Of a stretch of DNA of 64,000 nucleotides, positions 17,710-27,496 are shown one piece after another. Both the position numbers and the translations under genes were made by a program. Source of the DNA: Streptomyces sp. NA02950 (lineage in GTDB: Bacteria; Actinomycetota; Actinomycetes; Streptomycetales; Streptomycetaceae); NCBI RefSeq assembly GCF_013364155.1, contig NZ_CP054916.1, positions 4,957,001 through 5,021,000 of the forward strand, in the 5' to 3' direction. The notes under the pieces were generated by a model. The model ran no database searches. It saw only the letters and a list, made by a program, of their open reading frames with translations, and was not told where the DNA came from. Within the stretch, counting starts at the first letter, position 1, and every line of letters starts with the position of its first letter.

Positions 17710-20163
17710 TCATCCGGCGGCGGTCTGCTCAGGGGCTCCGGTGAGCAGGGTCGTCAGCAGGCGGATCGCGGCCCTCTTGTCGAGCGGGTCATTGCCGTTG
17801 CCGCACTTGGGGGACTGGATGCAGGACGGGCACCCCGCCTCGCACTCACAGGCGGCGATCGCCTCGCGGGTGGCGGTCAGCCAGCGGGCGGCCGTGTGGA
17901 AGGCGCGCTCGGCGAAGCCCGCCCCGCCGGGGTGTCCGTCGTAGACGAAAACCGTCGGCAGCAGGGTGTCGGGGTGGAGCGGCACCGAGACCCCGCCGAT
18001 GTCCCAGCGGTCGCAGGTCGCGAAGAGCGGCAGGATGCCGATGGAGGCGTGCTCCGCGGCGTGCAGGGCACCGCCGAGCGCCTGGGGGTGCACCCGTGCG
18101 TCCTCGAGCTGGTCCTCGGTGACCGTCCACCACACGGCGCGGGTGCGCAGCGTGCGCGGCGGGAGATCGAGCTTGGACTCCCCGAGTACTTCACCGGTGA
18201 TCAGCTTGCGGCGCAGGAAGGAGACGACCTGGTTGGTGACCTCCACCGAGCCGAAGCACAGCCGGGCGTCCCCCCACGGGATCTCGGTGGTGGTCTCCAG
18301 GATGGAGATGGCCGTGGTGTCGCGGGCGGTGGTGGAGTACGGCGGGCTGGCCTCCTCCACCAGGGCGACCGACTCGTCGAGGTCGAGCTGCTTCACCAGA
18401 TAGCTCCGGCCCTGGTGGAGGTGGACTGCACCCTCGTGAACCGTGCTGTGGGCGGCCGAGGCGTCCACGGTGCCCAGCAGCCGCCCGGTCGCCGCCTCCA
18501 CGACCTGGACCGGGCTGCCGCCCTCCCCGCGGATGTCGGTGAGGTCCGCGGCGCGCTCACGGCGGGTCCAGTGCCAGGCGGTCGCCCGGCGGCGGAGCAG
18601 CTTGCGCTGCTCCAGCTGCGGCACCAGTTCCTCGGTGGCGGGGCCGAACAGCTCCAGATCAGCCGGAGTGAGCGGCAGCTCGGCGGCGGCCGCGCACAGA
18701 TGCGGTGCCAGGACGTAGGGGTTGTCCGGGTCGAGCACGGTGGACTCGACCGGCCGGCGGAACAGCGCCTCCGGGTGGTGGACGAGATAGGTGTCCAGCG
18801 GATCGTCCCGGGCCACGAGGATCGCGAGGGCTCCTTGTCCGCTGCGTCCGGCCCGCCCCGCCTGCTGCCACAGGGACGCGCGGGTGCCGGGGTAGCCCGC
18901 CAGGACAACGGCGTCCAGACCCGCAACGTCCATGCCGAGCTCGAGGGCGGTGGTGGCGGCGAGCCCCAGGAGTTCACCGGAGTGCAGGGCGCGCTCCAGG
19001 GCCCGGCGTTCCTCGGGGAGATAGCCGCCCCGATACGCGGCCACCCGGTCCGGCAGCGAGCGGTCCACCTCTCCCAGCCGCTCCTGGGCGATCAGCGCGA
19101 TCAGCTCGGCGCCCCGCCGGGAGCGCACGAAAGCGACCGTGCGGACGCCCTGGACGGCCAGATCGGTGAGCAGATCCGCGGTCTCGGCGGTGGCCGTGCG
19201 GCGGACCGGGGCTCCCTGCTCGCCGTGCAGCTCGGTCAGAGGCGGCTCCCAGAGGGCGAAGACGACCTCGCCGCGGGGCGAGGAGTCCTCGGTGATCTCC
19301 AGGACCGGCAGACCGGTCAGCCTGGTCGCCGCCACGGCGGGGTCGGCGGCCGTGGCCGAGGCGAGCAGGAAGACGGGCGAGGAGCCGTAGCGGGCACAGA
19401 CACGCCGGAGCCGGCGCAGCACTTGGGCGACATGGGAGCCGAAGACACCCCGGTAGGTGTGGCACTCGTCGATGACCACGTAGCGCAGCGCGCGCAGGAA
19501 GGAGGACCACCGGGGGTGGCCCGGCAGGATGCCCCGGTGCAGCATGTCGGGGTTGGTGAGGACGTAGTTCGCGTACTGGCGCACCCATTCGCGTTCCTCG
19601 ACCGGCGTGTCGCCGTCGTAGACCGCGGCGCGGACGGCGGTCCCCAGCGGGGCGGTGAGATCGGCCACCGCACGGCGCTGATCGGCGGCCAGCGCCTTGG
19701 TGGGCGAGAGATACAGGGCGGTCGCGCCCCGCCCGCTCGGCTCCTCGGAGCCGTCCAGCAGAGTGCTGAGGACGGGGGCGAGATAGGCCAGGGATTTGCC
19801 GGAGGCGGTTCCGGTGGCGACCACCACCGATTCCCCGCGCAGCGCGTGCTCGGCCGTACGCGCCTGGTGAGCCCACGGACGGTCGATTCCGGCGGCCCGG
19901 ATGGCCTCGATCACTTCCGGCCGGATCGGCGAGGGCCAGTCGGCATGGCTCCCGAGACGCGGGGGCAAGTGCTCCGTATGAGTGATGCGCGCGCCTCGGC
20001 CTGCCCCTGTGCCGAGCCGACCGAGGACAGCCCGAGGTGAGGGGCGTATGCTCGCCTGCCGCGGGAGTTGGTTGTGGGCCATCGACATCGAGTGTGTCAC
20101 TGGTCTGACGGACAATGGGCTCAAGGCGTCGTGCACGCCTGCTGGTAAGTGATTGAATGCCAT
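17710..20163 (-). CDS. DEAD/DEAH-box helicase with DUF1998 zinc domain (MrfA/Hrq1-like)
   Basis: An 817-residue superfamily-2 helicase. Motifs: [20 protein letters not shown] (I), [10 protein letters not shown] (II, DECH variant), LASATA (III), and [16 protein letters not shown] (VI). A C-terminal DUF1998 region holds four cysteines in [18 protein letters not shown], the zinc cluster seen in MrfA of Bacillus, which repairs mitomycin damage, and in yeast Hrq1. A DNA repair role is inferred from that family. The start [12 protein letters not shown] at 20163 is chosen because further upstream the frame runs antisense to bldG. Only 54 bases separate it from bldG. Confidence 0.92.
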   Translation of the reverse strand: MAFNHLPAGVHDALSPLSVRPVTHSMSMAHNQLPRQASIRPSPRAVLGRLGTGAGRGARITHTEHLPPRLGSHADWPSPIRPEVIEAIRAAGIDRPWAHQARTAEHALRGESVVVATGTASGKSLAYLAPVLSTLLDGSEEPSGRGATALYLSPTKALAADQRRAVADLTAPLGTAVRAAVYDGDTPVEEREWVRQYANYVLTNPDMLHRGILPGHPRWSSFLRALRYVVIDECHTYRGVFGSHVAQVLRRLRRVCARYGSSPVFLLASATAADPAVAATRLTGLPVLEITEDSSPRGEVVFALWEPPLTELHGEQGAPVRRTATAETADLLTDLAVQGVRTVAFVRSRRGAELIALIAQERLGEVDRSLPDRVAAYRGGYLPEERRALERALHSGELLGLAATTALELGMDVAGLDAVVLAGYPGTRASLWQQAGRAGRSGQGALAILVARDDPLDTYLVHHPEALFRRPVESTVLDPDNPYVLAPHLCAAAAELPLTPADLELFGPATEELVPQLEQRKLLRRRATAWHWTRRERAADLTDIRGEGGSPVQVVEAATGRLLGTVDASAAHSTVHEGAVHLHQGRSYLVKQLDLDESVALVEEASPPYSTTARDTTAISILETTTEIPWGDARLCFGSVEVTNQVVSFLRRKLITGEVLGESKLDLPPRTLRTRAVWWTVTEDQLEDARVHPQALGGALHAAEHASIGILPLFATCDRWDIGGVSVPLHPDTLLPTVFVYDGHPGGAGFAERAFHTAARWLTATREAIAACECEAGCPSCIQSPKCGNGNDPLDKRAAIRLLTTLLTGAPEQTAAG

Positions 20164-20217
20164 CGCGGCTGCCGATCCATGGGGGGCGACCGCTCGATGC
20201 AAGGTGCTGGAGGATCC

Positions 20218-20559
20218 GTGGACCTGTCCCTGTCGACTCGGACCGTTGGCGACCGCACGGTCGTCGAGGTCGGTGGCGAGATTGATGTATACACCGCGCC
20301 CAAGCTGCGCGAGCAGCTGGTCGAGCTTGTCAACGACGGTAGCTACCACCTGGTCGTCGACATGGAGGGCGTCGACTTTCTCGACTCCACCGGGCTCGGC
20401 GTGCTCGTCGGCGGGCTGAAGCGCGTACGTGCCCATGAGGGCTCACTGCGCCTGGTGTGCAACCAGGAGCGCATTCTGAAGATCTTCCGAATCACCGGCC
20501 TGACCAAGGTGTTCCCTATTCACACCTCGGTCGAGGACGCTGTCGCGGCGACCGACTGA
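20218..20559 (+). CDS. bldG: Anti-sigma factor antagonist BldG
   Basis: A 113-residue STAS-domain protein of the SpoIIAA/RsbV family. The phosphorylation site lies in [15 protein letters not shown], where the serine is phosphorylated by a partner kinase and controls binding. In Streptomyces, BldG is required for aerial mycelium formation and antibiotic production. The GTG start is fixed by GGAGGA four to five bases upstream; sequence and length match the S. coelicolor protein as I remember it. Its promoters must lie largely inside the divergent helicase gene's 5' end because the gap is so short. A hairpin after the stop separates it from the anti-sigma gene. Confidence 0.96.
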   Translation: MDLSLSTRTVGDRTVVEVGGEIDVYTAPKLREQLVELVNDGSYHLVVDMEGVDFLDSTGLGVLVGGLKRVRAHEGSLRLVCNQERILKIFRITGLTKVFPIHTSVEDAVAATD

Positions 20560-20585
20560 CCCGGTCGTCGCAGGAAGACACCGAA

Positions 20586-20616
20586 GGGGGACCCGGGCGT
20601 CACCGCCCGGTCCCCC
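20586..20616 (+). terminator. Intercistronic hairpin between bldG and its anti-sigma partner
   Basis: GGGGGACC(C)GGGCG pairs with CGCCCGGTCCCCC around TCAC, with one bulged C. It lies 26 bases after bldG. Partial termination here would yield both a bldG-only and a two-gene transcript, which agrees with the published pattern of mono- and polycistronic bldG messages as I recall it. Confidence 0.7.
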
Positions 20617-20650
20617 CGACATGCACGCCCATACGCCCGAGGGGGATGGC

Positions 20651-21082
20651 ATGGCCACCGTCGAACTCCGCTTCAGCGCGCTACCCGAGCACGTCAGGAC
20701 CGCCCGACTGGTCGCTGCGGCCGTGGCGCGCCGGGCCGGGGTGGATGAGGCCGTGCTGGACGAGGTGCGGCTCGCGGTCGGTGAGGCATGTACCCGTGCG
20801 GTGGGGCTCCACCTGAGCAATGGGGTGGACGCCCCGGTACGGGTGGCGCTGACCGAGGAGGAGAAGAAGTTCTCCATCGAGATCGGCGATGAGTCCCCGA
20901 CCTCGGCCGCTCTGGCACCCGGCGCCCCCGGTGGCGACGAGGAGTCCGAGGCCGAGGGCGAGGACGAAATGGGCCTGGCCGTGATCAAGGGGCTTGTCGA
21001 CGATGTCGAGGTGACGACCAGCGAGACCGGTGGAGTGATCCGGATGAGCTGGCCGACCTCTCCCGACTCCCTGGTGCCGTAG
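20651..21082 (+). CDS. RsbW-like anti-sigma factor (bldG partner, ORF3)
   Basis: A 143-residue protein of the GHKL/HATPase_c anti-sigma type. DEVRLAVGEACTRAV is the N-box helix (usually E-x-x-x-N; the asparagine is Thr/Arg-like here), and GLAVIKGLVDDVEV carries a G1-box-like MGLAVIKG. An acidic insertion (GGDEESEAEGEDE) lies between the boxes. The family sequesters sigma factors and phosphorylates its antagonist; weak ATP-binding boxes leave kinase activity uncertain. The ATG at 20651 follows GAGGGGGATGGC. It is cotranscribed in part with bldG. Confidence 0.88.
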   Translation: MATVELRFSALPEHVRTARLVAAAVARRAGVDEAVLDEVRLAVGEACTRAVGLHLSNGVDAPVRVALTEEEKKFSIEIGDESPTSAALAPGAPGGDEESEAEGEDEMGLAVIKGLVDDVEVTTSETGGVIRMSWPTSPDSLVP

Positions 21083-21880
21083 CCGCCGGACCCGGCTGTC
21101 TGTCGCAGCCGCCCCGGCATGGTGTCGGGTCGGCCGGGCCGTGGCACCGCTGTGCCGCGCGGCCGTGCTTCGGTGTGCGCGTCCTCGCCGCTTCGCGGTG
21201 GCGTGGCCGTCGTGAAGGCTCCGCTGGTGATTCCGGCTGCCCTTCGGTGGCCTGAGCCGTGGCGGCCCCACCTGGATCCCTGTCTCCCGGCCTGCCAGTC
21301 CGGCTATGCGCTCGTGCCGCTCTGCTGCTCCCGGCCCCGTCCCGCCGCTCCTGGCGTCGCTCCCGGCCCCGTCCCGCCGCTCCTGGCGTCGCTCCCGGCC
21401 CCCGGCCGTCGCTCCTCCCGGCCCCCGCAGCCCCGCTCCCGCCGATTCCGGTTTCAGGTCGGCATGACCTTCGACGACCTTTGGTGACCTTCAGGCCCCG
21501 CCTTCACACGGCTCGTCGTCCCCTCCACGGCCGCTCCCAGGCCTCTCCGCGATCTTCCGCATCACCCGCCCATCGTGCCTCGCGATCATCAGTGAAGTAA
21601 GCCCTGATCAGCACTTTTCATAGTGCACCGAGATCATTTATGGAGATCATTTGACACCCGTCAACCAATTGTCAAACGCCCTTCTTCCGGAGGAATTCAC
21701 GGGCCGCAAACCTATTGATCTTCACTGATGCAGGCGAATTCCCATTCCGGCGCCCTGTTTTGATCGTGTGACGCTCCCTACAATCCGTCCACATCTCGAG
21801 CTCAGGACGCCTGAGCGTGGCGGCTCTTCTGCGGTCGCAGAACTGCTGCGCGCCCATGTGCCAAACGTCAAGGAGGACGA
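21083..21880. other. Long intergenic region with tandem repeat and AT-rich promoter zone
   Basis: Nearly 800 bases without a supported gene. The left part is GC-rich with low-complexity Pro/Arg/Ser-like frames only. A 32-bp tandem repeat occupies 21329-21412. From about 21590 the sequence turns AT-rich, with a direct repeat GAGATCATTT at 21632-21654 and TTGACA near 21653, and must hold the hppA promoter. AAGGAGGACGA marks the hppA ribosome site at its right end. Confidence 0.6.
21329..21412. repeat. 32-bp tandem repeat, two full copies plus a degenerate third
   Basis: A unit starting TCCCGGCCCCGTCCCGCCGC occupies 21329-21360 and is repeated exactly at 21361-21392, then continues in a shortened, altered form. 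It lies between the anti-sigma gene and hppA and is not coding. It may be a slippage product; copy number is likely variable among strains. Confidence 0.85.
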
Positions 21881-24328
21881 ATGGCGGGGCCTCTCACCCC
21901 TCATCAGCTGGACCTAACCCCAACCCTGGCCGCCGCGGAACTGACCGATGACAACCGTGTGATCGTGCTGGTGATCGCCGCCGTCGCGATCGCGGCACTC
22001 GCGGTCGCGGTGGTGCTGGTACGACAAGTCCTCGCGGCCGGCGAGGGCACGGACAGCATGAAGAAGATCGCCGCGGCCGTGCAGGAAGGCGCGAATGCCT
22101 ATCTCGCCCGGCAGCTGCGCACCCTCGGCGGATTCGCCGTGGTGGTGTTCTTCCTGCTCATGCTGTTGCCTGCGGACGACTGGGCGCAGCGCATCGGGCG
22201 TTCGGTGTTCTTTCTGATCGGCGCGGGATTCTCGGCGGCCACCGGCTATATCGGGATGTGGCTCGCGGTGCGCAGCAATGTGCGCGTCGCCGCGGCGGCC
22301 CGTGAAGCCACCCCCGCCGCGTCCGCCTCACCCGGCACATCCGTCAATGGGGACTCCGCCTCCTCCGCGCCCGGTCAGCCGGGCGTGGATCTGACGGCCG
22401 TCTCGCACAAGGCGATGAAGATCGCCTTCCGGACGGGTGGTGTGGTCGGCATGTTCACGGTGGGCCTCGGCCTGCTGGGCGCCTCCTGCGTGGTGCTCGT
22501 CTATGCCGCCGACGCGCCCAAGGTGCTGGAGGGCTTCGGTCTCGGTGCCGCCCTGATCGCGATGTTCATGAGGGTCGGCGGCGGTATCTTCACCAAGGCC
22601 GCCGACGTCGGTGCCGACCTCGTCGGCAAGGTCGAGAAGGGCATTCCCGAGGACGACCCGCGCAACGCCGCGACCATCGCGGACAACGTGGGTGACAACG
22701 TCGGCGACTGCGCGGGCATGGCCGCGGACCTCTTCGAGTCCTACGCCGTGACCCTGGTCGCCGCGCTGATCCTCGGCAAGGCCGCGTTCGGCGACTCCGG
22801 TCTCGCCTTCCCGCTGCTCGTTCCGGCCATCGGCGTGGTCACCGCCATGATCGGGATCTTCGCGGTGGCCCCGCGCCGCTCCGACCGCAGCGGGATGACC
22901 GCCATCAACCGCGGCTTCGTCATCTCCGCCGTGATCTCGATGGTGCTGGTGGCGGCCGCGGTCTTCGCGTATCTGCCGTCCAGCTACGCCGATCTCGACG
23001 GGGTCACCGACCGTGAGATCCTCGGCCACAGCGGGGACCCGCGGGTCCTCGCGCTCGTGGCCGTCGCGGTCGGCATCGTGCTGGCCGCGCTCATCCAGCA
23101 GCTCACCGGCTACTTCACCGAGACCACCCGGCGTCCCGTCCGGGACATCGGCAAGACCTCGCTGACCGGCCCGGCCACCGTGGTGCTCTCGGGTATCTCG
23201 GTCGGCCTGGAGTCCGCGGTCTACTCGGCGGTGCTGATCGGGCTCAGCGTCTACGGCGCGTTCCTGCTCGGCGGCAGCTCGATCATGCTGGCGCTGTTCG
23301 CGGTCGCGCTTGCCGGTACCGGTCTGCTGACCACCGTCGGCGTCATCGTCGCGATGGACACCTTCGGCCCGGTCTCCGACAACGCGCAGGGCATCGCCGA
23401 GATGTCCGGCGATGTCGAGGGCGCGGGTGCGCAGGTGCTCACCGACCTCGACGCGGTCGGCAACACCACCAAGGCGATCACCAAGGGCATCGCGATCGCG
23501 ACGGCGGTGCTCGCCGCGGCCGCGCTCTTCGGCTCGTACCGTGACGCCATCGCCGAGGCCATCGACGATGTGCACGCGACCGTGGCCGGTGAGATGAATC
23601 TCAGCCTGGACATCTCGCAGCCCAACAACCTCGTCGGGCTCGTCCTCGGCGCCGCCGTCGTCTTCCTCTTCTCGGGACTGGCGATCAACGCGGTGTCGCG
23701 GTCGGCCGGTGCGGTGGTCTTCGAGGTGCGGCGGCAGTTCCGTGAGAAGCCCGGGATCATGGACTACAGCGAGACGCCGGAGTACGGGCGGGTCGTCGAC
23801 ATCTGCACCAAGGACGCCCTGCGCGAGCTGGCCACTCCGGGTCTGCTCGCCGTCCTCTCGCCCATCGCCGTCGGCTTCACCTTCGGGGTCGGCGCGCTCG
23901 GCTCCTTCCTGGCCGGGGCGATCGGCACCGGCACCCTGATGGCCGTCTTCCTCGCGAACTCCGGCGGCGCCTGGGACAACGCGAAGAAGCTGGTCGAGGA
24001 CGGGCACCACGGCGGAAAGGGCAGTGAGGCCCATGCCGCCACGGTGATCGGCGACACGGTCGGCGACCCGTTCAAGGACACCGCGGGCCCGGCGATCAAC
24101 CCGCTGCTGAAGGTCATGAACCTGGTGGCGCTGCTGATCGCCCCGGCGGTGGTGAAGTTCTCGTACGGGGACGACGCCAGTCCGGGGCTGCGCGCGGTCA
24201 TCGCGGTGGCCGCCGTCGTGATCATCGTGGGAGCGGTCTACATCTCCAAGCGGCGCGGAATCGCCGTGGGTGACGAAGGCAACTCCGAGCGCGTGGCGAA
24301 GTCGGCCGACGCGGCGGTGGTGTCCTGA
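21881..24328 (+). CDS. hppA: K+-independent membrane H+-translocating pyrophosphatase
   Basis: A proton pump driven by pyrophosphate hydrolysis, 815 residues and about 16 membrane helices. The substrate-binding motif DVGADLVGKVEKGIPEDD and the following NVGDNVGDCAGMAADLFESY are intact. The site deciding potassium dependence reads GNTTKAITKG; lysine at this place is the mark of the K+-independent class, where K+-dependent enzymes have alanine. A short hydrophilic insertion (PAASASPGTSVNGDSASSAP) sits in an early loop near residue 145. The ATG follows AAGGAGGACGA. It stands alone, with a terminator hairpin at 24367. Confidence 0.96.
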   Translation: MAGPLTPHQLDLTPTLAAAELTDDNRVIVLVIAAVAIAALAVAVVLVRQVLAAGEGTDSMKKIAAAVQEGANAYLARQLRTLGGFAVVVFFLLMLLPADDWAQRIGRSVFFLIGAGFSAATGYIGMWLAVRSNVRVAAAAREATPAASASPGTSVNGDSASSAPGQPGVDLTAVSHKAMKIAFRTGGVVGMFTVGLGLLGASCVVLVYAADAPKVLEGFGLGAALIAMFMRVGGGIFTKAADVGADLVGKVEKGIPEDDPRNAATIADNVGDNVGDCAGMAADLFESYAVTLVAALILGKAAFGDSGLAFPLLVPAIGVVTAMIGIFAVAPRRSDRSGMTAINRGFVISAVISMVLVAAAVFAYLPSSYADLDGVTDREILGHSGDPRVLALVAVAVGIVLAALIQQLTGYFTETTRRPVRDIGKTSLTGPATVVLSGISVGLESAVYSAVLIGLSVYGAFLLGGSSIMLALFAVALAGTGLLTTVGVIVAMDTFGPVSDNAQGIAEMSGDVEGAGAQVLTDLDAVGNTTKAITKGIAIATAVLAAAALFGSYRDAIAEAIDDVHATVAGEMNLSLDISQPNNLVGLVLGAAVVFLFSGLAINAVSRSAGAVVFEVRRQFREKPGIMDYSETPEYGRVVDICTKDALRELATPGLLAVLSPIAVGFTFGVGALGSFLAGAIGTGTLMAVFLANSGGAWDNAKKLVEDGHHGGKGSEAHAATVIGDTVGDPFKDTAGPAINPLLKVMNLVALLIAPAVVKFSYGDDASPGLRAVIAVAAVVIIVGAVYISKRRGIAVGDEGNSERVAKSADAAVVS

Positions 24329-24366
24329 CCCCGGGGTCGGTCACGGGGCCGTGAGGGCCCCCACGA

Positions 24367-24410
24367 CGTGCGGGCGGGTGGTGTGCACCGGCACACCGTC
24401 CGCCCGTACG
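24367..24410 (+). terminator. Hairpin downstream of hppA
   Basis: A 20-base arm beginning CGTGCGGGCGG pairs with an arm ending CCGCCCGTACG around ACCG; the few mismatches are mostly G-U pairs. It starts 39 bases after the hppA stop. Confidence 0.75.
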
Positions 24411-24566
24411 CATGCCACCGGACGTCCCTCCGTGGAGTGAGGCGGACAGCACAGCGAGCTTGATGCAAATGGCTTCAAAAGCATCCATACGGGATGCCCG
24501 CCCCACGATCATCGCCGGATCGCCGTGTATGTTCCGGGGCCGAGAGCCATGGAAGGGACCAATCCG

Positions 24567-25148
24567 GTGATCAAGAAGCTAGTGGCAGCGCTGTCCGGCG
24601 GTGCGGCACTCGTCGTGGCGCTGACTGGTTGCGGCGGCAACGGCGACGAGGGCGACAAGAAGGTCAACGACTGGGCCAAGTCGGTCTGCGACGAGGTGCA
24701 GCCGCAGCTGAAGAAGATTCAGGGAGCCAACGCCTCCATTCAGGCAGCCGCCGACGAGCAGGACTCCAAGAAGCTCCAGCAGACCGACTCCAAGGCGTTC
24801 CAGCAGATCTCCGAGTCGTACGCGGCGCTGGCCAAGGCAGTGCAGAAGGCGGGCCCACCGCCGGTCGACAACGGTGAGACGACCCAGAAGCAGGCCGTCA
24901 AGGAGCTCAACTCCACCTCCGTGGCGTACAAGGACCTGAAGACGAGCGTCGACAAGCTCGACACCTCGGACAAGTCGAAGTTCGCCGAGGGGCTCAAGGG
25001 CGTCGCCGACGAGCTCGACAAGCTCAGCAAGTCGGGTGACAAGGCCCTCCAGAAGCTGCAGGAGGGGGAGGTCGGCACGGCGATGGCCAAGCAGCCCGGC
25101 TGCCAGAAGCCGAAGGCCCCGAGCGGCGGCGCGGCCACGCAGTCCTGA
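24567..25148 (+). CDS. Small secreted lipoprotein, helical
   Basis: A 193-residue protein with lipoprotein signal VIKKLVAALSGGAALVVALTGC; the cysteine after LTG would be lipidated, placing it on the outer membrane face. The mature part is hydrophilic and helical (VNDWAKSVCDEVQPQLKKIQ...), with two further cysteines that could form a disulfide, and many Lys/Asp/Ser residues. I recognise no enzymatic motif. The GTG start is chosen because it gives a proper signal peptide and AAGGGA precedes it. An upstream in-frame ATG would add 14 unlikely residues. Streptomyces genomes encode many such proteins of unknown role. Confidence 0.85.
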   Translation: MIKKLVAALSGGAALVVALTGCGGNGDEGDKKVNDWAKSVCDEVQPQLKKIQGANASIQAAADEQDSKKLQQTDSKAFQQISESYAALAKAVQKAGPPPVDNGETTQKQAVKELNSTSVAYKDLKTSVDKLDTSDKSKFAEGLKGVADELDKLSKSGDKALQKLQEGEVGTAMAKQPGCQKPKAPSGGAATQS

Positions 25149-25363
25149 ACGGAACCCGGCGCCAGGTCATCCACTAAGTGAATTCGTAGCAGTGGATGCC
25201 GGGAAGGCAAGCCCCCGCACCACGCCCCCGTTGTCGGCCCGTCAGCCCCGTCGGTGACGTGATGTCATCCACGACGTGATGTCGTCCACGCTCCCCCCAC
25301 CCCGGCCCCGGCCGTCGTGGCGCGCGTTGCCGCCGGTCGTCGCGGGCCGTCGGTGATTGCCCC

Positions 25364-25375
25364 GACAATGGGGGC
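25364..25375 (+). promoter_or_regulatory. Candidate -10 box for a leaderless methyltransferase mRNA
   Basis: GACAAT at 25364-25369 is six bases from the GTG start, and no Shine-Dalgarno sequence is present. This -10/start spacing is typical of leaderless actinobacterial transcripts. Confidence 0.4.
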
Positions 25376-26998
25376 GTGAGTACGCACCAGCCTCCGTTCC
25401 GTCTCCCCACCGCCGACCCCGGGCGCACCGCTCGTCTCCGTGACGCGCTGTCGGCCGCCTCCTTCACCGCCGACGGTCTGCTGGATCTGCTCGGCGCGTC
25501 CGCCTATGCCGCCCTGGCCCGCAGCGAGACCGTTCCGGCGCTCCGCGCCACCCGCGGTGACTCCCCGCTGGAGACGCTGGTGCGGCTCTTCCTGTTGCAG
25601 CGCCCCGAGCCGTACGGGAGGGCGGCCGCGGCCCTGCCCGCCGAGGACTGCCTCGCCGACGGCTGGCTGGTGCGGGACGGCGACGAGGTGCGCGCGACCG
25701 TGGACGTACGGCCGTACGGCGGGCCCGAGGGCCAGGACTGGTGGATCGTCTCCGACCTGGGCTGCGCGGTCGGCGGCGCGGGCGGTATCGGCGGCCCCGG
25801 CGGCGAGCGGAGCGCCGCGGACCGCTCCCAGCTCGTGCTCGGGGTCGGGGTCGGCGGCGCCTCCACCACGCTCGCCGGGCTCACCCTGCGCACCCCGGTC
25901 GGCCGTGCCCTCGACCTCGGCACCGGGTCCGGTGTCCAGGCGTTGCACGCGAGCCGCCACGCCACCCGGGTGACCGCCACCGACCGCAATCCGCGCGCCC
26001 TGGCCATCGCCCGGCTGACCCTCGCCCTGTCCGGTGCGCCGGAGCCCGATCTGCGCGAGGGCTCGCTCTTCGAGCCGGTGGACGGCGAGCGGTACGACCT
26101 GATCGTGTCCAATCCGCCGTTCGTGATCTCCCCGCGCTCCCCGGAGGACTCCCGGCTGGTCTACCGGGACGGCGGGATGGCCGGGGACGATCTGTGCCGG
26201 ACCCTCGTGCGGCAGTCCGCCGACCACCTCACCGACGGCGGCTGGTGCCAGCTGCTCGCCAACTGGCAGCACATCGAGGGGGAGGACTGGCGCGAGCGGC
26301 TGGCCTCCTGGGTGCCGAGCGGCTGTGACGCGTGGATCGTGCAGCGCGAGGTGCAGGACATCACGCAGTACACCGAGCTGTGGTTGCGTGACGCGGGTGA
26401 GCATCTGGCCGGGCCGGAGGTGTACGCGGCGCGTTACGACGCATGGCTGGACGAATTCGAGGCGCGCGGCACCAAGGGCGTGGGCTTCGGCTGGATCACC
26501 CTGCGCAAGTCCGGTGCGGCCCGGCCGTCGGTGACGGTGGAGGAGTGGCCGCATCCGGTCGAGCAGCCGCTCGGGGACGCGGTCGCCGCCCACTTCGCCC
26601 GGCAGGACTTCCTGCGGACGCACGACGACGCGGCGCTGCTGGCCGGGCGCTTCCGGCTGGCGGAGGAGGTCGTGCAGGAGCAGGTGGGGCTGCCCGGGGC
26701 GGAGGACCCGGAGCATGTGGTGCTGCGGCAGAACCGCGGTATGCGGCGCGCCACGAAGGTGGACACGGTCGGCGCGGGCTTCGCCGGTGTGTGCGACGGC
26801 ACACTCAGCGCGGGCCGGATCCTGGACGCCATCGCCCAGCTCCTCGGGGAGGACCCGGTGGTGCTGCGCGACCGCACTCCGGAGTCCATCCGGCTCCTGG
26901 TCGGGCAGGGCTTTCTGGAGCCGGTCGGGGCCGAGGAGGCCGAGCGCGCCGAGGGCGGGAGTGGGGCCGAGGGCCCCGAAGGACCTCAGGGGGCGTAG
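25376..26998 (+). CDS. Class I SAM methyltransferase of the N6/N5-glutamine (HemK-like) group
   Basis: A 540-residue protein. An N-terminal helical domain of about 170 residues precedes a Rossmann methyltransferase domain: ALDLGTGSGVQALHAS (SAM loop), TATDRNPRALAIA, and VSNPPFVISP, the catalytic NPPF motif used for amide or amine nitrogen. A C-terminal domain of about 200 residues follows (RFRLAEEVVQEQVGLPGAED...). The three-part layout is that of the actinobacterial DUF7059/DUF7782 methyltransferases as I remember them. The target could be a ribosomal protein, release factor or nucleic acid; it is not determined. The first codon is GTG, supported by the -10 box just upstream. Confidence 0.88.
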   Translation: MSTHQPPFRLPTADPGRTARLRDALSAASFTADGLLDLLGASAYAALARSETVPALRATRGDSPLETLVRLFLLQRPEPYGRAAAALPAEDCLADGWLVRDGDEVRATVDVRPYGGPEGQDWWIVSDLGCAVGGAGGIGGPGGERSAADRSQLVLGVGVGGASTTLAGLTLRTPVGRALDLGTGSGVQALHASRHATRVTATDRNPRALAIARLTLALSGAPEPDLREGSLFEPVDGERYDLIVSNPPFVISPRSPEDSRLVYRDGGMAGDDLCRTLVRQSADHLTDGGWCQLLANWQHIEGEDWRERLASWVPSGCDAWIVQREVQDITQYTELWLRDAGEHLAGPEVYAARYDAWLDEFEARGTKGVGFGWITLRKSGAARPSVTVEEWPHPVEQPLGDAVAAHFARQDFLRTHDDAALLAGRFRLAEEVVQEQVGLPGAEDPEHVVLRQNRGMRRATKVDTVGAGFAGVCDGTLSAGRILDAIAQLLGEDPVVLRDRTPESIRLLVGQGFLEPVGAEEAERAEGGSGAEGPEGPQGA

Positions 26999-27298
26999 TC
27001 GTGCCCGGCGTGCGCCGGTGTGATCGCCCCGCACCCCGTGCCCCCTATGACAGGAACCTGCCGTACGGGGCCACGGAGCGGCCCCGATATACGGAATGTA
27101 CGGAATCTCTGGCGGTGCGTGACCGGATGGACCACCCGCGTGGCACGCCGGGCCGCCCCGTGGGCCCTCCCGGTCCGTACCGGGACACGCCAGGGCGTAT
27201 CCCGCTTGCGGGGCCCGTGAACATGGCCGAAAAGGCCGGTCGCGCGCTGTTCATCCCAGGTTCGCGCGGACGCCTTCCGCGCGTGCCACGATCCGGCC
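26999..27298. other. Intergenic region, nothing recognised
   Basis: Short frames on both strands show no motif or helix pattern. I see no strong hairpin, RNA gene or clear promoter box. Confidence 0.5.
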
Positions 27299-27496
27299 AT
27301 GGAGAGCGGACCTGCGATCTTCGCCGGAGCGGCATTCGTGTTGTTCGGCACAGCGCTGCTGCTGTGGACGGTGGCGCGAATGCGGCTGCGTCAGCCGGTC
27401 GCGCACGGTGTGAGCCCCGTCGCTTCCGCGACGCTCTCCCTTCTCTTCGGCCTCGCCGCACTCGGCGGCGGGATCTGGTGCCTGGGTTACGCCTGA
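27299..27496 (+). CDS. Small two-helix membrane protein
   Basis: A 65-residue protein with two hydrophobic helices (FAGAAFVLFGTALLLWTV and ATLSLLFGLAALGGGIWCL) joined by a basic loop (ARMRLRQPVAHGVSP), predicting both termini outside or both inside. Coding is supported by the coherent helix pattern and third-position GC. It lies just upstream of topA, where from memory S. coelicolor also has a small membrane protein gene. Function unknown. Confidence 0.68.
   Translation: MESGPAIFAGAAFVLFGTALLLWTVARMRLRQPVAHGVSPVASATLSLLFGLAALGGGIWCLGYA

Noticed and set aside
25265..27034. 589-codon minus-strand open frame
   Set aside because: Antisense to the methyltransferase gene, which has clear SAM and NPPF motifs.
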